This document shows positions 13,685-17,557 of a stretch of 17,557 bases of DNA, piece by piece. The stretch spans positions 1 through 17,557 of the forward strand of contig CAZNRY010000086.1 of assembly GCA_964575675.1 (NCBI GenBank), given 5' to 3'. The notes under the pieces were generated by a model. The model made no database searches and was not told where the DNA came from. It was given only the letters and a program-made list of their open reading frames with translations. Numbering within the stretch: the first letter of the stretch is position 1; each line of letters starts with the position of its first letter. The position numbers were made by a program, and so were the translations under genes. Origin of the DNA: CAZNRY01 sp964575675 (GTDB taxonomy: Bacteria; Eisenbacteria; RBG-16-71-46; CAIMUX01; VGJL01).

Positions 13685-13975
13685 TCAGCTCCGCTCGCTC
13701 GGTGTGGGGCCGTTGAGGACGCGATAGACCTCGATGGTAGTTTCTCCCAGGCAGATCAGGGTGCGGATGCCGGAGACCGCCACTTGGGCAAGGGCGGAGG
13801 CGACGGTCTCGATCGCCTTCAAGTCCGCTTCCGCCTGTCTCGCAATGGAACAATCCGCGGCGCCCCGAGCCTCGCAACCGGCTCCATCCTGCACCCGCTC
13901 GATCTCGATCACCGGGAAGACGAGAACGATCGACGTCACAAACACCAAGTAGGCAGTCACGACCATCCGGAGCAT
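13685..13975 (-). CDS. Small exported or membrane protein, unknown
   Basis: A 96-residue product. It starts with a hydrophobic segment (MVVTAYLVFVTSIVLVFPVI, residues 4-23), either an uncleaved signal anchor or a signal peptide. A Cys-containing stretch (GCEARGAADCS) and an Ala-rich, probably helical region (ARQAEADLKAIETVASALAQVAVSGI) follow, and the protein ends hydrophilic. No family is recognised. The case for a real gene is a good Shine-Dalgarno (AGGAGA, minus strand, 13983-13988) about eight bases before the ATG, the sensible N-terminal hydrophobic segment, and the lack of any other gene here. It is transcribed divergently from the PabB-PabC gene and converges on the LVIVD lipoprotein gene. 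Confidence 0.6.
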   Translation of the reverse strand: MLRMVVTAYLVFVTSIVLVFPVIEIERVQDGAGCEARGAADCSIARQAEADLKAIETVASALAQVAVSGIRTLICLGETTIEVYRVLNGPTPSERS

Positions 13976-13982
13976 TTGGGGT

Positions 13983-13988
13983 TCTCCT
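13983..13988 (-). promoter_or_regulatory. Ribosome binding site of the 96-residue gene
   Basis: On the minus strand the sequence is AGGAGA, followed by seven bases and then the ATG at 13975-13973. It is the main evidence that this small frame is translated. Confidence 0.55.
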
Positions 13989-14058
13989 CTTGAGGACCTC
14001 CTCGGTCCCGCAGCCTAAGACGCGCGGATGGTAGGGATCGTTCAGTGTATTGCGCTCG

Positions 14059-14082
14059 CCGGCGCGTGCGGGGCAACGCCGG
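14059..14082. repeat. Inverted repeat in the divergent gap
   Basis: CCGGCG (14059-14064) and CGCCGG (14077-14082), with a 12-nt loop, lie between the divergent 96-residue gene and the PabB-PabC gene. It may be an operator or a leader hairpin. The rest of this 213-bp gap shows no convincing promoter by eye. Confidence 0.3.
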
Positions 14083-14188
14083 TCCGGCACACGACTTGGG
14101 GATGGATCAGAGCCGCATTCCGGTAGCGCGCTAGGACATACATGCATCTCGGATTGCTCTAGCAGACCCGCGGCGGCAAGATGGTGAT

Positions 14189-15979
14189 GTGAGCCACAAT
14201 TCTGTGGAGCAGATCTCCTCCGGGGCGGATCTCCTGAACGACGTCATCCTTCGAGACGGACAGCGCGGCGTCTGGCTTAGATTCCACGCCCCGCACCGGA
14301 TCATCCAGGCGGTCACCACCGCAGATGTCATCCCTGGGCTGCGCGACCTTGAGGAGCACGTCACCAAGGATGGCCTCCACGCGGCCGGGTTCATCGCCTA
14401 CGAGGCGGCGCCGGGACTGGATCCCGCGCTCACGGTCAAGGAATCCTCCGGCTTCCCGCTCCTATGGTTCGGTCTCTACGGTCCGCCCGAGGAAGTCGCC
14501 CCATCGCTCGGCTCGCCGAACGCGCCCCCCGATCCGATTCCATGGACGCCTTCCGAGTCCGCGGACGAATACTTCCGAGCGTTGGGGAAAATCCGGGAGC
14601 ATATCCGCGAGGGCGACACCTATCAGGTCAACCATACATTTCGCCTGGCAGCGTCCTACGCCGCGGATCCATGGGTGACCTTTCTTCGCTTGCTGGGCCC
14701 CGTGGCGCCGCCTTTCTCGGCGTTTGTCATGACCGAGCGCTGGGCGATCTGTAGCGCTTCGCCGGAACTTTTCTTCGATCTCGACGGTCAACGGATCCGC
14801 TCGCGCCCGATGAAGGGGACCGCGCCGCGCGGGCTCACGCGAAGTGAAGACGATGTCCGTGCCCGGGCCTTGTATGCCTCGGAAAAAGATCGCGCCGAGA
14901 ATGTCATGATCGTCGACATGGTCCGCAACGACCTCGGACGAATCGCGGAGCCGGGCAGCGTTGAGGTTTCGGACCTCTTCACGGTCGAGAGGTACCCAAC
15001 GGTGCTGCAGATGACCTCGACGGTGACGGCTCGAACGCACGCCGGGTTCACGAAGATCATCCGGGCGCTGTTCCCTCCGGCCTCGATCACCGGGGCCCCG
15101 AAGCCGCGGACGATGACGATCATCCGTGAGACCGAGTCGACTCCACGGCATGTCTACACAGGTTCCATCGGTTTTCTCGCGCCCGGCCGGCGCGCCCAGT
15201 TCAACGTCGCGATTCGCACCGTACTGATCGACCGCGAGCGTCACCGCGCCGAGTATGGTGTCGGTGGGGGGATCGTCTGGGATTCGGATCCGCACGCGGA
15301 ACTCGAGGAGTGCCGCACAAAGGCGCAAGTGCTGCTGGATGCGCACCCTCAATTCGAACTTCTCGAGACGATGCTCTGGCAGCCGGATGAGGGGTTCTCG
15401 CTGCTGGATCGTCATCTGAGTCGCCTGCGGGATTCCGCCGCCTACTTCGCCTTTCCGTTCGATGAGGAGGCGATCGGACGGGAGCTGGCCGCTCTGGCAC
15501 GTTCGCTCCCACCCGTTGCCCACCGCGTGCAGCTCATGATGGACCGATCCGGTCGCGTCACCGTTTGCGCGGCCGTGCAATCGCAGGCCACGGAGGGTTC
15601 ATCCTATCGAGTCTGCGTGGCCCCTTGGCCCGTCGACGCGGCGGATCCCTTCCTCTATCACAAGACGACGAACCGGAGCGTCTATCGGAAGGCGATGGCC
15701 GCCTGCCCCGGGTTCGAGGATGTCCTCCTCTGGAACCAGAGCGGCGAGGTGACCGAGTCGTGTATCGCTAACGTCGTCGTGGAGATCGAAGGCGCCCTCT
15801 GGACGCCGCCGGTGAGATGCGGCCTCCTCGCGGGCACCTACCGCGCGCAGCTGCTGGAAGAAGGCAAGGTGAGGGAACGGGTGTTGAAGGTTTCGGAGGT
15901 CCTGCAAAGCGCTCGGATCTTGCTAGCCAATTCCGTTCGTGGTCTGTTCCCCGTTGAGGTTGCGTCCTCGGGCCTGTGA
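14189..15979 (+). CDS. pabBC: Fused aminodeoxychorismate synthase component I and aminodeoxychorismate lyase (PabB-PabC)
   Basis: A 596-residue bifunctional enzyme of folate synthesis. Residues about 1-385 form the chorismate-binding domain: EGDTYQVN, RSRPMKGTAPRG with the PabB-type Lys209 in PMKGT, ENVMIVDMVRNDLGR, PPASITGAPK and YGVGGGIVWDSDP. It would form 4-amino-4-deoxychorismate from chorismate, with ammonia supplied by a PabA glutaminase not encoded here. Residues about 388-596 form a class IV PLP-dependent lyase, with LLDRHLSRLRDSAAYF, FLYHKTTNR (PLP Lys492), NQSGEVTESCIANVV (Glu520) and NSVRGLFPV; it releases pyruvate to leave p-aminobenzoate. The length matches known fused PabB-PabC proteins. 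The start is GTG 14189, the only start after an in-frame TAG at 14132-14134 that fits the family N-terminus; it has only a weak ribosome site. The terminator stem overlaps its last codons. Confidence 0.9.
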   Translation: MSHNSVEQISSGADLLNDVILRDGQRGVWLRFHAPHRIIQAVTTADVIPGLRDLEEHVTKDGLHAAGFIAYEAAPGLDPALTVKESSGFPLLWFGLYGPPEEVAPSLGSPNAPPDPIPWTPSESADEYFRALGKIREHIREGDTYQVNHTFRLAASYAADPWVTFLRLLGPVAPPFSAFVMTERWAICSASPELFFDLDGQRIRSRPMKGTAPRGLTRSEDDVRARALYASEKDRAENVMIVDMVRNDLGRIAEPGSVEVSDLFTVERYPTVLQMTSTVTARTHAGFTKIIRALFPPASITGAPKPRTMTIIRETESTPRHVYTGSIGFLAPGRRAQFNVAIRTVLIDRERHRAEYGVGGGIVWDSDPHAELEECRTKAQVLLDAHPQFELLETMLWQPDEGFSLLDRHLSRLRDSAAYFAFPFDEEAIGRELAALARSLPPVAHRVQLMMDRSGRVTVCAAVQSQATEGSSYRVCVAPWPVDAADPFLYHKTTNRSVYRKAMAACPGFEDVLLWNQSGEVTESCIANVVVEIEGALWTPPVRCGLLAGTYRAQLLEEGKVRERVLKVSEVLQSARILLANSVRGLFPVEVASSGL

Positions 15980-15994
15980 AAGACCCGAGGGCGC
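15962..15994 (+). terminator. Hairpin overlapping the end of the PabB-PabC gene
   Basis: GCGTCCTCGGG (15962-15972) pairs with CCCGAGGGCGC (15984-15994) as an 11-bp stem with one T-G wobble. The stop codon (15977-15979) is in the 11-nt loop. No U-run follows. It also sits at the 3' end of the convergent minus-strand gene, so it may serve both. Confidence 0.5.
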
Positions 15995-16034
15995 GACCCG
16001 CGATTCCCTCACTCAAGAGATCTCATCAGGGCAC

Positions 16035-17557
16035 TTACGGCGCAAGACGAACAACACGAGTCGACCTCTCCGATGTGCTCGCTCCCATCCGGAGGAAGTA
16101 GAGCCCGGCAGCGACGGCGTGGCCTCCTTCGTCGAGGCCGTCCCACACGGCCGAGCCGGCTGTGGTATGCAGGCGTCTGACGATTCGGCCGGACGAGCTG
16201 AAGACGTCGATCGGTGATCCGAGGCCGGCCGCCGATGTGGTTCCTTCCGCCGCCGCGATGCACACGGAGAGGGAGCCGCTCACCCACGGGTTCGGCCCCG
16301 CGCTCAGTCGAAGCGGCGCGGAGGTCACCTGCGACGCCACATCCGTGGTTCCCGCGGTCCGGAAGAGGTAGACCCCGTCCTTTGCGAAGAAGCCATCCAT
16401 GTCGAGGATCGCGACCGCCTCGCCTGCGTCGTTCAGCGACCGAAAGCCGCCGAAGTCTCCATCTGACAAGGCCAGGATGTTCCAGACAACGCCAGGGCTC
16501 GAGGGCACCGTATCCCGTGTACGGACCAGCTTGGTGATCCCGTCCACCTCGTCCCAGAGGTAAAGCCCCTTGTTGTCGGCCGTGCCGTAGGGGGTGTTGC
16601 GCAGGTTTGCGAGGAAAAGGACCTGCGCATTCACGTTGATGGCGACGGTGCTCCCGAAGCTCGCGAACTCGCCGCCCCCTTCGGGCACCGTCTGTCCCTC
16701 GCGCGCCACCTCGATCAGGACCGTGCCGTCTCCCCGGTAGATCCCCTCGTCGTCCAGGCCGCCGCCGGGCGTCTCCTTGAGCGTGGAACGGAAGGCGGAG
16801 ACGTTCCCCGCGCTCAGCGCCGGGTTGCCGGGATGGTCGAACTTGCTGATCCCGTCGGGATGAAGCTGGTTGGAGATCGCGACCACTTCCGGATAGAGGC
16901 CGCCTCCGGCGATCTCGATCACGTCTCCCGAGCTGGTCGGCCGGAGGACCGAACGGAAGCCGACGTTGCCCATGAGGTTCAGGACAGGGTAGTACGGCTC
17001 GTCGAGCTTCGCGCTGCTGCCGGGGACGTCGTCACGGCCGCGCGCGACCTCGACCAGTCCGGTGCCTCGCCCCTTGTAGACGGCGGCGTCGTCCTCGGAG
17101 GCGAAAGACGTCCCGGTGAGCTGGGCGCGGAAGGCAACCCAATTATCATCCGATTCGATGGAGACGGGCTCGCTCTCGTCGAACTGCCAGAGCGTCCCCG
17201 GATCGCCGGGCACGACGTCGGTGATCTTGGCGATCAAGGTCGAGGTGCCGGACCGATTGGTGTAGATGGTGCCGGGATGAGCGCCGCCTCCACCGGCCCA
17301 GGCATAGAACGCGACGATCACCGGCGACATGTTGTTGATCGTCGGGGCGACGAGCCCCGTGAATGTGCCGCCGAGGCCGGGGGCGACCTCTCCGATCCGC
17401 ACGTGCTGGGTCTCGGTGCCGGGGCCGTCGGTGCTGAAGATCGCCTGGCTGTCCGTGCTCCCGCCCGGCGTGTCGGTCATCTCGCCGACGGAGGCCGCTC
17501 GCGCCTCGTTGTTGAGGACGTAGCGCCGGTTCGGCGTATCGAGGTTGTCGTAGCGAC
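16035..17557 (-). CDS. Secreted NxxGxxAF-type repeat protein with C-terminal FlgD/T9SS-like domain (N-terminus outside window)
   Basis: The frame is open to the right edge of the window: codons upstream of the Met at 17480 continue as YVLNNEARAASVGE. The start and signal peptide are therefore missing, and the 507 codons here are a partial gene. It holds five or six imperfect repeats of about 60-75 residues with a VAFRA(Q/S)L-type strand, a (D/E)xG(I/L)Y(R/L)GDGT turn and an (I/V)ARxGxxVP segment (EVARGRDDVPG, EVAREGQTVPEGGGEFASFG, LVRTRDTVPSSPG). They resemble the choice-of-anchor tandem NxxGxxAF repeats of secreted bacterial proteins. The C-terminus has SAGPNPWV, IDVFSSSGRIVRRL, AVWDGLDEGGHAVAAGLYFLRM and a terminal VVRLAP, which is the FlgD-like export and anchoring domain. 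The repeats probably form a propeller-like extracellular structure; function is unknown. Confidence 0.8.
   Translation of the reverse strand, partial: RYDNLDTPNRRYVLNNEARAASVGEMTDTPGGSTDSQAIFSTDGPGTETQHVRIGEVAPGLGGTFTGLVAPTINNMSPVIVAFYAWAGGGGAHPGTIYTNRSGTSTLIAKITDVVPGDPGTLWQFDESEPVSIESDDNWVAFRAQLTGTSFASEDDAAVYKGRGTGLVEVARGRDDVPGSSAKLDEPYYPVLNLMGNVGFRSVLRPTSSGDVIEIAGGGLYPEVVAISNQLHPDGISKFDHPGNPALSAGNVSAFRSTLKETPGGGLDDEGIYRGDGTVLIEVAREGQTVPEGGGEFASFGSTVAINVNAQVLFLANLRNTPYGTADNKGLYLWDEVDGITKLVRTRDTVPSSPGVVWNILALSDGDFGGFRSLNDAGEAVAILDMDGFFAKDGVYLFRTAGTTDVASQVTSAPLRLSAGPNPWVSGSLSVCIAAAEGTTSAAGLGSPIDVFSSSGRIVRRLHTTAGSAVWDGLDEGGHAVAAGLYFLRMGASTSERSTRVVRLAP

Noticed and set aside
12486..14147. A 553-codon open frame on the minus strand opposite the LVIVD lipoprotein gene
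   Set aside because: Arg/Pro-rich composition with no recognisable domain; it is antisense to a well-supported lipoprotein and overlaps the better-supported 96-residue gene.

Overview
The window is GC-rich bacterial DNA with tightly packed genes on both strands. It shows no tRNA, rRNA, CRISPR array, transposase or phage gene. Three otherwise unrelated exported proteins (a papain-type protease, a beta-propeller protein and a repeat protein at the right edge) end in the same kind of FlgD-like/T9SS-like C-terminal domain: a PNP motif, a D..GR turn, a W.GRD..G segment, then (P/A)xGxYF and a basic end. With an LVIVD-repeat lipoprotein and GC-rich codon use, this suggests an FCB-superphylum lineage such as Candidatus Eisenbacteria or Krumholzibacteriota. 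That placement is inference from domain style.

Layout, left to right. (1) Positions 8-1417, minus: an aspartate ammonia-lyase gene of normal total length, cut by one in-frame TAG. (2) 1704-3923, plus, divergent from it: a secreted C1A cysteine protease, with a promoter-like sequence flanked by a 10-bp inverted repeat. (3) 4035-4496, minus: a small lipoprotein. (4) 4699-5574, plus: an EamA/DMT transporter ending in three consecutive stops, TAA TAG TGA. (5) 5770-7494, plus: a secreted beta-propeller protein cut by one in-frame TGA at 6175-6177. (6) 7679-9313: a GT-C type membrane glycosyltransferase, possibly translated from a leaderless mRNA. (7) 9414-11018: a HerA-like/DUF853 ATPase. (8) 11107-13607: a predicted outer-membrane barrel protein overlapping by ATGA with an LVIVD-repeat lipoprotein, a likely two-gene operon. 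(9) 13685-13975, minus: an unrecognised 96-residue exported or membrane protein. (10) 14189-15979, plus: a fused PabB-PabC protein that would make p-aminobenzoate from chorismate. (11) 16035-17557, minus: an NxxGxxAF-type repeat protein that runs off the right edge.

Most gene ends carry strong GC-rich hairpins without a U-tract (7522-7546, 9327-9368, 11043-11073, 15962-15994), probably the local form of terminator. I see one short operon (barrel protein plus lipoprotein) and otherwise mostly single-gene units of housekeeping metabolism (aspartase, PABA synthesis) among cell-surface and secreted proteins. No defence or secondary-metabolite system is supported. The points most worth checking are the two nonsense codons in otherwise intact genes, the shared C-terminal export domain, the barrel/lipoprotein pair, and the inverted repeat around the protease promoter.
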